A stretch of 41,558 nucleotides of DNA from Ruminococcus flavefaciens. Its GTDB lineage: Bacteria; Bacillota; Clostridia; Oscillospirales; Ruminococcaceae. The notes under the pieces were generated by a model that saw only the letters and a program-made list of their open reading frames with translations, was not told the DNA's origin and made no database searches. The translations under genes and the position numbers were made by a program. Location of the stretch: positions 77,699-119,256 of the forward strand of contig SVNH01000008.1 of assembly GCA_015067005.1 (NCBI GenBank), given 5' to 3'. Positions 24,513-33,007 of this stretch are shown in pieces; positions within the stretch are counted from its first letter, which is position 1, and the number at the start of each line of letters is the position of its first letter.

Positions 24513-26801
24513 CTATGCTGTTTCATGTTTCTTTTTGTGCAGAGCCTCTCTGTAAGCCACATAAGCGGCTGTATAGACCTCTATTGCCTTATCGCGCTCC
24601 TGTTCGGAGAGTTCTTCACCGCCGTAGGCTGCCCTGTTGAAGAGCAGTTCGAGTTCTGAAATGTCCGCACCGCTGAGAAGTCTCACAGCTTCGGCAGTTT
24701 CAGCGGAAGTAACCGTTCTGCCGAGCCTGTAAATGCGGCATACCCTCTGCATAGCTGCAACTGCAACAGCGGAAGGCTTTCTCTTTCTGCACATCCTTAA
24801 AAATACCTTATGCGTTATCATCGGCATAAGCAGGTATAACACCAATGCCAGAACAGCAGTACCGAATATGGTAAGACCTGCTGCTGCAAGAGAATTTTCC
24901 TCATTGCCTTCCCTATCGCCGCCGGTATTCATGTCTGTTGACATCGTTGGCTCAAAGACTACCCATCCGAGACCTTTGATGTAAAGTTCGGGATAAGCGT
25001 GAGCATCCTTCGGAGTTATCACAAAATTTGCGTCGAGGTTGTCTTTTTTGCCCGGAGTCTGCATCATGAAGCCCTCGCAGTATCTCGCCGGGATACCGCA
25101 GGCACGGGCAAGCAGCACCATAGATGTGGCATATTCATAGCAAACGCCGCGCTTTGTCCGGAACAGGAAGTCCTCAACGTTTTCCGTCCTTGTCTTGACA
25201 TAATCAAGATCGTAAACATAGCCGTTATTGAGGAAGTAGACCTCGATAGCCTGTGCTTTGGCGTAATCAGTTCCTTTTCCTGCTGTGATCTCCGCAGCGA
25301 GTTCTTTTATCTTGTTGCTGTTGTCGAAATTAAGAAGCTCGACAGCATTCTTATATGCTTTGTATTCTGATACGACGGTCTTGTAATCGGCGTAAAGCTT
25401 TTCAGCATTCTCCTCATCCTCATGCGCCTCATAAACATTGTAAAGAACGTCTCTTGCGTCTCTGAGAAGCTGCATATAATCCGATGAGGAAACTGTATTT
25501 ACAAGCTTTCTGTTCACCTCATCGTTCATGAAGGAATCCTCGCAGTAATCGAAGGTGAACCGTTCGTTCATCGCATATTCGTAATCATCCTGACTTATAA
25601 CTCCCGAAACGGAGAGATCAAGTCTCGAATCGAAGGTCGAATCCTTCATCACCCGTGCATACTGCGGAACAGGTACAGATGAACCCGAACGGTATACAGA
25701 GTAAATATCAACGCTTTTGGTCTTGGGCATTTTGAATTCCTTGCCCACAAGCTCAGTGAGACCGTATTTAGCGGCAAAGCTGCTGTCATACGCAGCCGCC
25801 TTCATAAGGCACTGAGGAAGATCGCCGGGATTTCCGACCGTGCTCGGATAGCTTCTTATCTTCTTGGCAACGTCAGAATCCAGATCCTTGCCTTTCCACG
25901 AATCGTCATCGAAATTGTATCTTGACATTGTACTGGTCTTCAGGTGGAGAGGCTCGTCCGCCTTGACATAGTAAAGAGGTATGCTGTTGTTTACGTTCCT
26001 GAACTGCTGTCCGGTCGAGCTGCCCCTGAATCCGCTGAGTGAAGCGACAAGTCTGTCGGTGAATCTTTCAGCAGCGATAAGTGACTCGACAGCCTCACGG
26101 TTAGCTTTGATCTGCGGCTTCGGGAAGACCGAAGCAACTATCATGAATGTTAGTGTGAAAACGCCAGCCGAAGAGAGTATCCCTCTTTTGCCTACAACGA
26201 CAGTTCTGCTGTCCTCATGCAGCTGGCGGCAGTATACCATCAGTCCGATATAGCTCGCAACGATGAGTATAATGAATTGAACAAACATTTTTTCGTATTC
26301 CTTACCGTATGTGATAAAGGGTATCATCATGATAAGGAAGTTCATGAACACGCGGTAGATAACTCTTGTGAAGTAATATATTACCGATGCCATGAAAAAC
26401 TGGAACAATATGAACGTCGCCCACGAATACCAGACGTTATAGTCGAGCGCGAGCTGCGGCGTGAAGAACCACAGCGCGTAGCTTATAGGCTTCGTTTCAA
26501 GAACGTCCGTGTAATAATCGTAACCGATGTGCGTTACAAATACAAATAGCTGAAACGCCAGATAACCTGCTGCTATGTAGAGTGCTCCGCCGAGAAGCTT
26601 GTGCTTCTGGACATAATCGAAGAGCCTGAACAGTAAATATGTAGCTGCTACCGAAGCCAGAGTGAACATCAGATAGCCTCTCTTGTAGAAGTGATACATC
26701 ATAGTCGTCATGATGAGAACGGTGTACCACAGAACAGGATCGGCGAATGTCCGCTTCAGATACTCTGTAACAGCCGATGATTTTTTCAAAGTCACTTGCA
26801 T
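24513..26801 (-). CDS. Transglutaminase-like membrane protein (DUF3488/DUF4129 type)
   Basis: 762 aa. About seven N-terminal transmembrane helices fill the first 220 residues. An extracytoplasmic region with the transglutaminase core follows: Cys in RGVCYEYATSMVLLARACGIPARYCEG (about 550), His in DAHAYPELYIKGLGWVVFEPT (about 601). The third triad position, often Asp before PT, is Glu here (FEPT), a common variant. One C-terminal helix (about 640-662) and a cytoplasmic tail end the protein. With MoxR and DUF58 it forms a well-known module of unknown exact role. It starts 3 bases after the DUF58 stop. Confidence 0.92.
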   Translation of the reverse strand: MQVTLKKSSAVTEYLKRTFADPVLWYTVLIMTTMMYHFYKRGYLMFTLASVAATYLLFRLFDYVQKHKLLGGALYIAAGYLAFQLFVFVTHIGYDYYTDVLETKPISYALWFFTPQLALDYNVWYSWATFILFQFFMASVIYYFTRVIYRVFMNFLIMMIPFITYGKEYEKMFVQFIILIVASYIGLMVYCRQLHEDSRTVVVGKRGILSSAGVFTLTFMIVASVFPKPQIKANREAVESLIAAERFTDRLVASLSGFRGSSTGQQFRNVNNSIPLYYVKADEPLHLKTSTMSRYNFDDDSWKGKDLDSDVAKKIRSYPSTVGNPGDLPQCLMKAAAYDSSFAAKYGLTELVGKEFKMPKTKSVDIYSVYRSGSSVPVPQYARVMKDSTFDSRLDLSVSGVISQDDYEYAMNERFTFDYCEDSFMNDEVNRKLVNTVSSSDYMQLLRDARDVLYNVYEAHEDEENAEKLYADYKTVVSEYKAYKNAVELLNFDNSNKIKELAAEITAGKGTDYAKAQAIEVYFLNNGYVYDLDYVKTRTENVEDFLFRTKRGVCYEYATSMVLLARACGIPARYCEGFMMQTPGKKDNLDANFVITPKDAHAYPELYIKGLGWVVFEPTMSTDMNTGGDREGNEENSLAAAGLTIFGTAVLALVLYLLMPMITHKVFLRMCRKRKPSAVAVAAMQRVCRIYRLGRTVTSAETAEAVRLLSGADISELELLFNRAAYGGEELSEQERDKAIEVYTAAYVAYREALHKKKHETA

Positions 26802-26804
26802 AAT

Positions 26805-27977
26805 TTATACCATTTTGAAGTTTTCGTCTTCATCAAGATACCAGAACTTGAGTCCGGTAGCATTAACGCTCTCAGCGCTCACACCGAGGATGCTTGTATT
26901 CTCCCTGTCCTCGATGGCATCCGTGACAGCAGCGAGCTCGCTGCCGGCATCAGTAGTAGCGATAAGGCAGGCGCAGACATCGTTCATCATGCCGCGCAGA
27001 TCTATCCTTCTGCCCTCTGCGACCTTCACGGCGAGCACCTTCAGCAGAAGCTGTGCGGGATATTCCGGATTATCTACCGTTTCAACGACCATATCCCCGC
27101 CTGTTCCGTAATATGCGAAATCACAGGCAATACCCTGTTTTACGAGGACTGTTACAAGTCCGAACACAGAGCGGATGATCTTTTCCTCAGTTATGACGGC
27201 GTATTCAGCCGAAGCGCCTGTTTTCCTGTAAAGGTCGAGGACTATAAGCGGCTGCACTGACGATGCAGCCTCATCGAGCCTTACCATGAGTTTATTCTTC
27301 TTAGATGAGAGCTTCCAGTTCACTCTTTTCAGCGGATCGCCCTCGACATACTCTCTGTGCTCATATCCTGGGGAGGTATTAGCTGAAAACAGCATGGAAG
27401 TGTCGCTTTCTTCCTCGTCATCGCTTGTGAAGACGACATCTGCGATGCTCATGAAAAGCTGCGAAGACGATTTGATGTCCGGAATATCCGGAACAACTCC
27501 GACAGAAACAGGCTCCGGCAGAGCGTCCCTGACCTGAAGCCTCATAAATCCGAGGAATCCGCAGGAATACACCTTTTTAACGGATATACTGCCATTTCCG
27601 CCAACTCTTCCTCTTACAATGAAGCTGAACTCAGTGCTTTCGTCCGTGAACATTGAAAGGCGGAAGGTCTTGTCCACTTTATCGAAAACTTCGCTCACAT
27701 CGGGCACTATCTCTATGACTGAAAGCGGAAGTCTTCCTGTTTTTTCGACCTTCACCGTGACCTTTATCGTATTGTTCTTGTTCACATACGAATCGCATCT
27801 CAGGCTTACTTTTATGCGCTTTCTGCTGCTGACAGCCAGCGCAAACGAGATGATCGGGGCTGTAACAAAAAATACTATCAGTATGATACCCATACTGCCG
27901 TCCATAAAGAAGGTAAACAGGTAGGTGAAGAAAGCGAGTGCACCTATACTGAAAATGGTCTGGATTATCTTTCTCAT
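26805..27977 (-). CDS. DUF58 domain protein
   Basis: 390 aa. Two N-terminal transmembrane segments (about 8-26 and 30-48) are followed by a beta domain and the DUF58 region with the signature REYVEGDPLKRVNWKLSSKKNKLMVR at about 215. This family is the von Willebrand-type partner of MoxR ATPases. The ATG overlaps the moxR stop by 4 bases, showing translational coupling. Confidence 0.93.
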   Translation of the reverse strand: MRKIIQTIFSIGALAFFTYLFTFFMDGSMGIILIVFFVTAPIISFALAVSSRKRIKVSLRCDSYVNKNNTIKVTVKVEKTGRLPLSVIEIVPDVSEVFDKVDKTFRLSMFTDESTEFSFIVRGRVGGNGSISVKKVYSCGFLGFMRLQVRDALPEPVSVGVVPDIPDIKSSSQLFMSIADVVFTSDDEEESDTSMLFSANTSPGYEHREYVEGDPLKRVNWKLSSKKNKLMVRLDEAASSVQPLIVLDLYRKTGASAEYAVITEEKIIRSVFGLVTVLVKQGIACDFAYYGTGGDMVVETVDNPEYPAQLLLKVLAVKVAEGRRIDLRGMMNDVCACLIATTDAGSELAAVTDAIEDRENTSILGVSAESVNATGLKFWYLDEDENFKMV

Positions 27978-28912
27978 CTGCTCATCGACGGAACATCGCA
28001 GGTTTTCAGGAGATTTGTTATGTATTCCTCATTGCTGCTGAAGGCTGTTTTGCCCTGCGGCGAGAGGATTATTCTGTGTGCCAGAACCGAAACTGCAACA
28101 TTTTTGACATCATCAGGAGTAACATACTCCCTGTCGTATATATACGCGAAGGCTTTTGCCGCCTTATACAGGGTTATACTGCCTCTCGGACTGATTCCGA
28201 GGATAGTATTCCTGTCTTCTCGGGTAGACGAAACAAGCTTTACTATATACTGCTTGACTTCGTCGGTAACTCTTACCTTTTTGACCTCTTCCTGCATCCT
28301 GAGAACGTCATCAGTAGTTATAGCAGGCTCGGTAATATTATTGATAGGGTTGTGCATCTCAGTACGTTCAAGAATATCGGTTTCCTCCTTGAATGTAGGG
28401 TAACCGAGCGAAAGCTTCATGAAGAAGCGGTCCATCTGCGCTTCGGGGAGGTGGAAAGTACCATAGGTCTCAACAGGGTTCTGAGTTGCCATAACGAGGA
28501 ACGGCTTCGGAAGAACATGAGTTTCGCCGTCGAGACTTATCTGTCTTTCCTCCATAGCCTCAAGCAGAGCCGACTGTATTTTCGGCGAAGCACGGTTTAT
28601 CTCGTCTGCGAGGAGGAAGTTGCACATCAGCGCACCCTCGCGGTAGACGAAGTCGCCTTCCTGCTGCATGAACATAGTAAATCCGACAATATCCGAAGGC
28701 ATAACGTCAGGGGTCAGCTGTATACGGTTGAACTTACCGCCGATAGAGCGGGAAAGCGCGGTAATGAGCTGAGTTTTTCCGACACCGGGAACGTCTTCAA
28801 GAAGGACATGACCTTCACAAAGAAGTGCTGCGATTAGTTTAGTGATAGTTTCATCCTTGCCGACTATGACCTTAGCGATAGAGCCGGTAAGCTTTGTAAT
28901 ATCAGAATTCAT
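27974..28912 (-). CDS. MoxR-family AAA+ ATPase
   Basis: 312 aa. Walker A GVGKTQLI, Walker B LLADEINRA, the sensor segment ATQNPVETYGTFHLPEAQMDRF and a C-terminal lid (GISPRGSITLYKAAKAFA). MoxR proteins act as chaperone-like ATPases that help activate or assemble partner proteins with metal-binding domains. It is the first gene of the operon with DUF58 and transglutaminase genes. ATG start, with GAGGT upstream. Confidence 0.95.
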   Translation of the reverse strand: MNSDITKLTGSIAKVIVGKDETITKLIAALLCEGHVLLEDVPGVGKTQLITALSRSIGGKFNRIQLTPDVMPSDIVGFTMFMQQEGDFVYREGALMCNFLLADEINRASPKIQSALLEAMEERQISLDGETHVLPKPFLVMATQNPVETYGTFHLPEAQMDRFFMKLSLGYPTFKEETDILERTEMHNPINNITEPAITTDDVLRMQEEVKKVRVTDEVKQYIVKLVSSTREDRNTILGISPRGSITLYKAAKAFAYIYDREYVTPDDVKNVAVSVLAHRIILSPQGKTAFSSNEEYITNLLKTCDVPSMSR

Positions 28913-29009
28913 GTGATCAACCTCATAAACAAATTAATGAAGAGTCCATCCTTTGAAGTCACAGGACCGGCACACATGACCGGCGTGATACAAAAACCCT
29001 ATTGTGAAT

Positions 29010-29038
29010 ATTATACCATATTTCCAAACTGTTATCAA
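29010..29038 (-). promoter_or_regulatory. Promoter of the moxR operon
   Basis: On the minus strand TTGATA (29033-29038), 17-base spacer, TATAAT (29010-29015). The ~90-base leader carries a GCCGG direct/inverted repeat around 28962-28984. The rest of the gap up to the divergent promoter at 29193 is A/T-rich with nothing else recognisable. Confidence 0.8.
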
Positions 29039-29192
29039 GTGAAATATACGTGAAATATCAAAGTTGAATCTTGTGCATCATAAACAAAAACACAGCCGTA
29101 ATTTAAACAGAATGTTACTAAGTATAATAAATAAATAGCACAAAATGCAGCTATAACCGCAATTTTTCATATAGCAGCGCCCCGGAAAGCAG

Positions 29193-29221
29193 TTGACAAA
29201 TCGCAGGCAATGTGTTAATAT
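29193..29221 (+). promoter_or_regulatory. Promoter of the 29266 small protein gene
   Basis: TTGACA (29193-29198), 17-base spacer, TAATAT (29216-29221), 44 bases before the ATG. Confidence 0.8.
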
Positions 29222-29265
29222 ATTAGCATAAAATGCAGGGATCCAACTGAAAAGGAGAGATAGAA

Positions 29266-29472
29266 ATGTTATATGAATTAATGAGCATTATGGCGGCTGC
29301 TCCGGCAACTGGCGATGATTTTCCGGCGAAAAAGCTTATAGCTGTAATCGTTATCGCTGTGGGAATACTCGTTCTGCTGAGCATTTTTGCTGTTGTTGGC
29401 GGCAAAAAGGAAGAAGAGGGAAATCCCGGTGAGCACGATCCCGAAAAATTCAACACAAGAGATGACGGTTAA
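29266..29472 (+). CDS. Small single-helix membrane protein
   Basis: 68 aa. One strong helix (about 24-45: LIAVIVIAVGILVLLSIFAVVGG) is followed by a charged tail KKEEEGNPGEHDPEKFNTRDDG. AAAAGGAGAG precedes the ATG. It is plausibly co-transcribed with the PRC-barrel gene, from which it is separated by a hairpin. No family is recognised. Confidence 0.72.
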   Translation: MLYELMSIMAAAPATGDDFPAKKLIAVIVIAVGILVLLSIFAVVGGKKEEEGNPGEHDPEKFNTRDDG

Positions 29473-29484
29473 TTTTTAACTTGT

Positions 29485-29521
29485 ACCTCCGCATACACTA
29501 TATAAATAGTTATGCGGAGGT
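29485..29521 (+). promoter_or_regulatory. Hairpin that covers the ribosome site of the 29528 gene
   Basis: A perfect 11-bp stem pairs ACCTCCGCATA (29485-29495) with TATGCGGAGGT (29511-29521). The 3' arm contains the GGAGG used by the ATG at 29528, and it is followed by five T residues. It can be read as a terminator of the upstream gene, as a translation switch, or as both. Confidence 0.65.
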
Positions 29522-29527
29522 GTTTTT

Positions 29528-29827
29528 ATGATCTGCACCCTTGAAGAACTGCGGCGGAAGGAAGTTATCGACATCGAGACCGGCGAAAGGCTCGGATTCA
29601 TTGATGATGTCCGCATAGACCTGAGCACGTCTGAGGTGCTTGAACTCGTCATCTACGGCAGATTCAGGATATTAGGGATTTTCGGAAGGGATACCGATAC
29701 AGTCGTCCCCTGCTCGGACATTAAAGTGGTTGGCAGCGAGGTCATACTGATAGAACACGCAAGAAAGCCCGAACAGACAAAATCACCAAAATGTCAGAGC
29801 GGCAGCACTTTAAGTTTGTTCAAATAG
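29528..29827 (+). CDS. YlmC/YmxH-family PRC-barrel protein
   Basis: 99 aa. A PRC-barrel-like domain fills most of the length: EELRRKEVIDIETGERLGFIDDVRIDLSTSEVLELVIYGR, then DTDTVVPCSDIKVVGSEVILIE. The YlmC/YmxH family is conserved in Firmicutes and is often annotated as sporulation-related; the biochemical role is unknown. The ribosome site GGAGG lies inside the hairpin at 29485-29521. Confidence 0.88.
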   Translation: MICTLEELRRKEVIDIETGERLGFIDDVRIDLSTSEVLELVIYGRFRILGIFGRDTDTVVPCSDIKVVGSEVILIEHARKPEQTKSPKCQSGSTLSLFK

Positions 29828-29842
29828 TTTTCACGGAACTAC

Positions 29843-29871
29843 TTGAAATTGCTGTCAAAAAATGATATAAT
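29843..29871 (+). promoter_or_regulatory. Promoter of rpsB-tsf
   Basis: TTGAAA (29843-29848), 17-base spacer, TATAAT (29866-29871). A spacer-perfect strong promoter expected for a ribosomal operon. Confidence 0.85.
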
Positions 29872-29986
29872 ATTAAGGCAATTCGCACGGTCGCGTTTTT
29901 GCGGGTTGGTGCGTTCATGTGAACGTTGTCCGCAAGCCAAACGCCCCGGAGGATTAATATAACCAATTTTTAAGGAGGACTACACC
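29872..29986 (+). promoter_or_regulatory. Structured leader of rpsB
   Basis: The ~110-base leader contains pairable segments: CGTTC-ATGT-GAACG at about 29911-29924, enclosed by GCGGG / CCGC arms, and a GC-rich stretch before AAGGAGG. It may serve S2 autoregulation or transcript stability; no known Rfam model was matched by eye. Confidence 0.45.
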
Positions 29987-30724
29987 ATGGGAGTAGTATC
30001 AATGAAACAGCTTCTTGAAGCTGGCGTTCACTTCGGACATCAGACAAGAAGATGGAACCCGAAAATGGCTCCGTACATTTTCACAGAAAGAAACGGAATC
30101 TACATCATCGACCTTCAGAAAACTGTTAAGAAGCTCGAAGAAGCTTATATGTTCGTTCGTGACATCGCTTCACAGGGCGGCGAAGTTCTCTTCGTAGGTA
30201 CAAAGAAGCAGGCTGGCGATTCCGTTAAGGAAGAAGCTACAAGAGCAGGCGCTCACTATGTAAACGCAAGATGGCTCGGCGGTATGCTCACAAACTTCAA
30301 GACTATCCAGACAAGAATCAAGAGACTTGAACAGCTCCACACAATGGAAGAGGACGGAACTTTCGCTCTTCTCCCTAAGAAGGAAGTTGTTAAGCTCAAC
30401 CTCGAAATAGAAAAGCTCGAAAAGTTCCTCGGCGGTATCAAGAACATGAAGAAGATCCCGGCTGCTCTCTTCATCGTTGACCCACGCAAGGAAAAGATCG
30501 CTGTTGCTGAAGCTAAGAAGCTCAACATCCCGATCGTTGCTATCGTTGATACAAACTGCGATCCTGATGAAGTTGATTACGTTATCCCTGGTAACGATGA
30601 CGCTATCAGAGCAGTAAAGCTTATCGCAGGCACTATCGCTAACGCTGTTATCGAAGGCAGACAGGGCGGCGACGCTGAGGCTCAGGAGGCTCCTGCTGAG
30701 GAAGCTGCTGCTGACGCTGAATAA
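29987..30724 (+). CDS. rpsB: 30S ribosomal protein S2
   Basis: 245 aa. The N-terminus [46 protein letters not shown] is diagnostic, with [47 protein letters not shown] later. The C-terminal tail is short and acidic, ending in Ala/Glu repeats. Codon use is strongly biased, as expected for a highly expressed gene. It precedes tsf. Confidence 0.98.
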   Translation: MGVVSMKQLLEAGVHFGHQTRRWNPKMAPYIFTERNGIYIIDLQKTVKKLEEAYMFVRDIASQGGEVLFVGTKKQAGDSVKEEATRAGAHYVNARWLGGMLTNFKTIQTRIKRLEQLHTMEEDGTFALLPKKEVVKLNLEIEKLEKFLGGIKNMKKIPAALFIVDPRKEKIAVAEAKKLNIPIVAIVDTNCDPDEVDYVIPGNDDAIRAVKLIAGTIANAVIEGRQGGDAEAQEAPAEEAAADAE

Positions 30725-30905
30725 GCGGGGAGCCCCCGCGGGCAGTCTCGCATTCATAATTTTTACACTGCGGAAAAAAATAACCCGCGAATGTTACTGT
30801 ATTTAAACGTAGGGGGTGGCGTCCCCGACAACCCGTGTATTCAGGGACGTCGAGGGTGCCGTCCCCTACAACTATTATATTTATTAATTTTAGGAGGACA
30901 TCACA
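30725..30905 (+). other. rpsB-tsf spacer with GC-rich motifs
   Basis: The spacer starts with GCGGGGAGCCCCCGCGGGC (30725-30743), the exact reverse complement of 41445-41463. A second unit at 30809-30869 is bounded by GTAGGGGGTGGC and GCCGTCCCCTAC, an imperfect 12-bp inverted repeat, and resembles the GTCGCCCCTACAA part of the inserts at 5843 and 31858. TTAGGAGG precedes tsf. No open frame is present. Confidence 0.6.
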
Positions 30906-31823
30906 ATGGGTAAGGTATCTGTTGCAGAAATAAAGGAACTCATGAAGTCCACAGGCGTTGGCATGATGGACTGTAAGAAGGCTCTTGAGGCTAACGACGG
31001 CGATATGGACAAGGCTATCGAATTCCTCAGAGAAAAAGGTCTCGCAACTCAGGCTAAGAAGAGCGGCAGAGCTGCTGCTGAGGGCGTTGTAACTGCTGTT
31101 GTAAACGGCAATGTAGGCGTTCTCCTCGAAGTAAACACTGAAACAGACTTCGCTGCTAACACTGATGACATCAGAAACTTCGTTGCTAACGTTGCTAACA
31201 CTATCATCGAAAAGAATCCTGCTGACGTTGAGGCTCTCAAGGCTGAAACTATCAGCGGCGGCTCAAATACAGTCGGCGAGGTCCTCACAGAACTCGCTGG
31301 CATGAAGATCAGAGAAAACATCGTTATCCGTCGTTTCGTAAGACTTGAAGGCGTTCTCGCTTCTTACATCCACAACGGCGGCAGCATCGGCGTTCTCGTT
31401 AAGCTCGACACTGAGCTCTCAGCAGATCAGGTTTCTGCTATCGGTAAGGACGTTGCAATGCAGTCTGCTGCTCTTAACGCTCCATATCTCTGCCGCGAGC
31501 AGGTTCCTGCTGAGGTGATCGAGAAGGAGAAGGAGATCATGATGGCTCAGATGGCTGAGGATCCTAAGATGGCTTCAAAGCCTGAGCAGGTACGCGCTAA
31601 GATCGTTGAGGGTAAGGTTGGCAAGTATTACAGCGAAAACTGTCTCCTTGAGCAGTCATTCGTAAAGGACGACAAGCTTTCAGTTCAGGGCTATGTTGAC
31701 GCTGAGGCTAAGAAGCTTGGCGGTTCTATCAAGGTCGTTGACGTTATCCGCTATGAGCGCGGCGAAGGTGTTGAGAAGAAGGAAGACAACCTCGCTGACG
31801 AAGTTGCAAAGATGATCAAGTAA
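30906..31823 (+). CDS. tsf: Elongation factor Ts
   Basis: 305 aa, full length. The N-terminal UBA-like domain MGKVSVAEIKELMKSTGVGMMDCKKALEANDGDMDKAIEFLREKG is followed by the core with TDFAANTDDIRNFVANVANTI. It exchanges nucleotide on EF-Tu. Highly biased codon use. It ends in a strong hairpin at 31829-31857, which has been duplicated at 32004-32032. Confidence 0.98.
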   Translation: MGKVSVAEIKELMKSTGVGMMDCKKALEANDGDMDKAIEFLREKGLATQAKKSGRAAAEGVVTAVVNGNVGVLLEVNTETDFAANTDDIRNFVANVANTIIEKNPADVEALKAETISGGSNTVGEVLTELAGMKIRENIVIRRFVRLEGVLASYIHNGGSIGVLVKLDTELSADQVSAIGKDVAMQSAALNAPYLCREQVPAEVIEKEKEIMMAQMAEDPKMASKPEQVRAKIVEGKVGKYYSENCLLEQSFVKDDKLSVQGYVDAEAKKLGGSIKVVDVIRYERGEGVEKKEDNLADEVAKMIK

Positions 31824-31828
31824 TTAAT

Positions 31829-31857
31829 GCGGCTCCCATTTCGGGAGCCGTTTGCTT
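31829..31857 (+). terminator. tsf terminator (copy 1 of a 29-bp direct repeat)
   Basis: A GCGGCTCCC-ATTT-CGGGAGCCG hairpin followed by TTTGCTT, 5 bases after the tsf stop. The identical 29 bp recur at 32004-32032 on the other side of the insert. Left copy terminates tsf. Confidence 0.88.
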
Positions 31858-32003
31858 GTCGAAAAAGTCGAATTATACATAAAAAGTAGCATGGGCGGCA
31901 GAACGCCGCCCCTACATTTTGCCAAAATACCGTTGTTTCTTGTAGGGGCGACGTTCCGTCGCCCGCTGATAACAGAATCGAAATGTGGTTTATTGACAGA
32001 CTG
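31858..32003 (-). mobile_element. Non-coding MITE-like insert, copy B
   Basis: 146 bp. Its reverse complement matches 5843-5988 at 141 of 146 bases, so it is the same element in opposite orientation. The ends are TTGTCGAAAAA and (from the other side) CAGTCTGTCAATAAA. It is flanked by perfect 29-bp copies of the tsf terminator. The exact boundary is ambiguous by about 4 bases because GCTT occurs in both target and element end. No coding capacity. Confidence 0.8.
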
Positions 32004-32032
32004 GCGGCTCCCATTTCGGGAGCCGTTTGCTT
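32004..32032 (+). repeat. Second copy of the tsf terminator hairpin
   Basis: 29 bp identical to 31829-31857, followed by TAATAAAA. It keeps a terminator on the far side of the insert. Confidence 0.88.
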
Positions 32033-32042
32033 TAATAAAAAC

Positions 32043-32071
32043 AAGGGGGATAAATCAGCTTTATCCCCCTT
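32043..32071. terminator. Terminator of the acetyltransferase gene (bidirectional)
   Basis: AAGGGGGATAAA / TTTATCCCCCTT, a perfect 12-bp stem with a 5-base loop. T-runs lie on both strands (TTTTAAT on plus, GTTTTTA on minus). It is 15 bases after the GNAT stop. Confidence 0.85.
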
Positions 32072-32086
32072 TTAATATTCAGTTAT

Positions 32087-32743
32087 TTACCAACTGATCG
32101 TTGAATGACTATGGATGTAAAACTCTTCCTGACTTGGCTGCCAGCCCTTTACCTTCGGCGGAAATGCTTTGTCGTACTCTTCAAGAGCAGCCGGATCATC
32201 ACAGGGGTGATCCGCATCGTTCGGATGATAGTACCACTTTCTGCCGTCGAGAGTTCCCTCCCTCAGCTCCTTTACCAGAAGAGCCGCCGGAAATATATCC
32301 CCCTCAAAGCAAACGTTGTACTTCTTACAACTTTTGTAGCCTCTGGCAACGTAGTTATCTGGATTTCCGAAGTTGATAACGACATCGTAGCCCATATCCG
32401 CAGCGACCTTGAAGGTATGCTCAAGGAGTGCTTTTCCGAATCCGCAGCGCTGGAACTCCGGCAGAACGCAGATAGGTCCCATTGTGAGGACGTTCATGAC
32501 CTCACCGTTTTCATCAGTGAGTGTACTTTTGCTGTACATAATACTGCCGGCTATCCTGTCACCGATGACTAAAACACAGTCGAGTTCCGGGACAAAAGCC
32601 TCATGTTTACGCAGAACGTGCATGAAATAGTGTTCATCGCAGCCGGGCTTGCTGAGGTTCCAGAAAGCTTCTCTGGCGAGATTTTCTACTTCGTGATAGT
32701 CATTTTCTGTTTCCAAGCGAATGATATAGTCAAAATTTTTCAT
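32087..32743 (-). CDS. GNAT-family N-acetyltransferase
   Basis: 218 aa. The acetyl-CoA binding motif is in MGPICVLPEFQRCGFGKALLEHTFKVA (Q-R-x-x-G-x-G), with NFGNPDNYVARGYKSCKKYN as the second conserved segment. The C-terminal ~60 residues (from about 160) are an extension rich in Pro, Trp and Tyr seen in YhbS-like members. The substrate is unknown. AGGAGG precedes the ATG. A long structured leader lies upstream. Confidence 0.88.
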   Translation of the reverse strand: MKNFDYIIRLETENDYHEVENLAREAFWNLSKPGCDEHYFMHVLRKHEAFVPELDCVLVIGDRIAGSIMYSKSTLTDENGEVMNVLTMGPICVLPEFQRCGFGKALLEHTFKVAADMGYDVVINFGNPDNYVARGYKSCKKYNVCFEGDIFPAALLVKELREGTLDGRKWYYHPNDADHPCDDPAALEEYDKAFPPKVKGWQPSQEEFYIHSHSTISW

Positions 32744-32902
32744 TGTTTTTCCTCCTGAAATGCTGACAAGACACGGGAGGTTTGTGTGGGTGATAGTATT
32801 CGCAAACCTTCCCGTTTACGCTGCTATCTCAGGTCTGTTGAAATTCTTCAAACAACTTTCTCCTTAAAAAATGAAATATCAGCACAGCTTACCTGCGCTG
32901 TC
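32744..32902 (-). promoter_or_regulatory. Long leader of the acetyltransferase gene
   Basis: The transcript predicted from the promoter at 32909-32937 has a ~160-base leader. Its start (GCTGACA) can pair with its end (TGTCAGC, just before the ribosome site). Inside lies a strong bulged stem, CGGGAAGGTTTG pairing with CAAACCTCCCG. An internal AAGGAG followed by a TTG-led 8-codon frame is also present. It may be a cis-regulatory RNA; no known riboswitch class is recognised. Confidence 0.45.
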
Positions 32903-32908
32903 AGCCAC

Positions 32909-32937
32909 ATTATACCACGTCCGCACTGATTTGTCAA
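32909..32937 (-). promoter_or_regulatory. Promoter of the acetyltransferase gene
   Basis: On the minus strand TTGACA (32932-32937), 17-base spacer, TATAAT (32909-32914): a full consensus promoter. Confidence 0.88.
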
Positions 32938-32964
32938 GACTATTCCCAACCGCCGGACATAAAA

Positions 32965-32999
32965 ATGCCAGACCTCCTTTTCAGGAACGTGTCTGGCAT
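32965..32999 (-). terminator. Terminator of the GGDEF gene
   Basis: On the minus strand ATGCCAGAC / GTCTGGCAT with a loop of about 17 bases, followed by TTTTTATG, 8 bases after the GGDEF stop. Confidence 0.82.
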
Positions 33000-33007
33000 C
33001 ATAATTA

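Noticed and set aside
28076..28837. 253-codon plus-strand frame opposite moxR
   Set aside because: Shadow of a clear AAA+ ATPase gene; no start signals.
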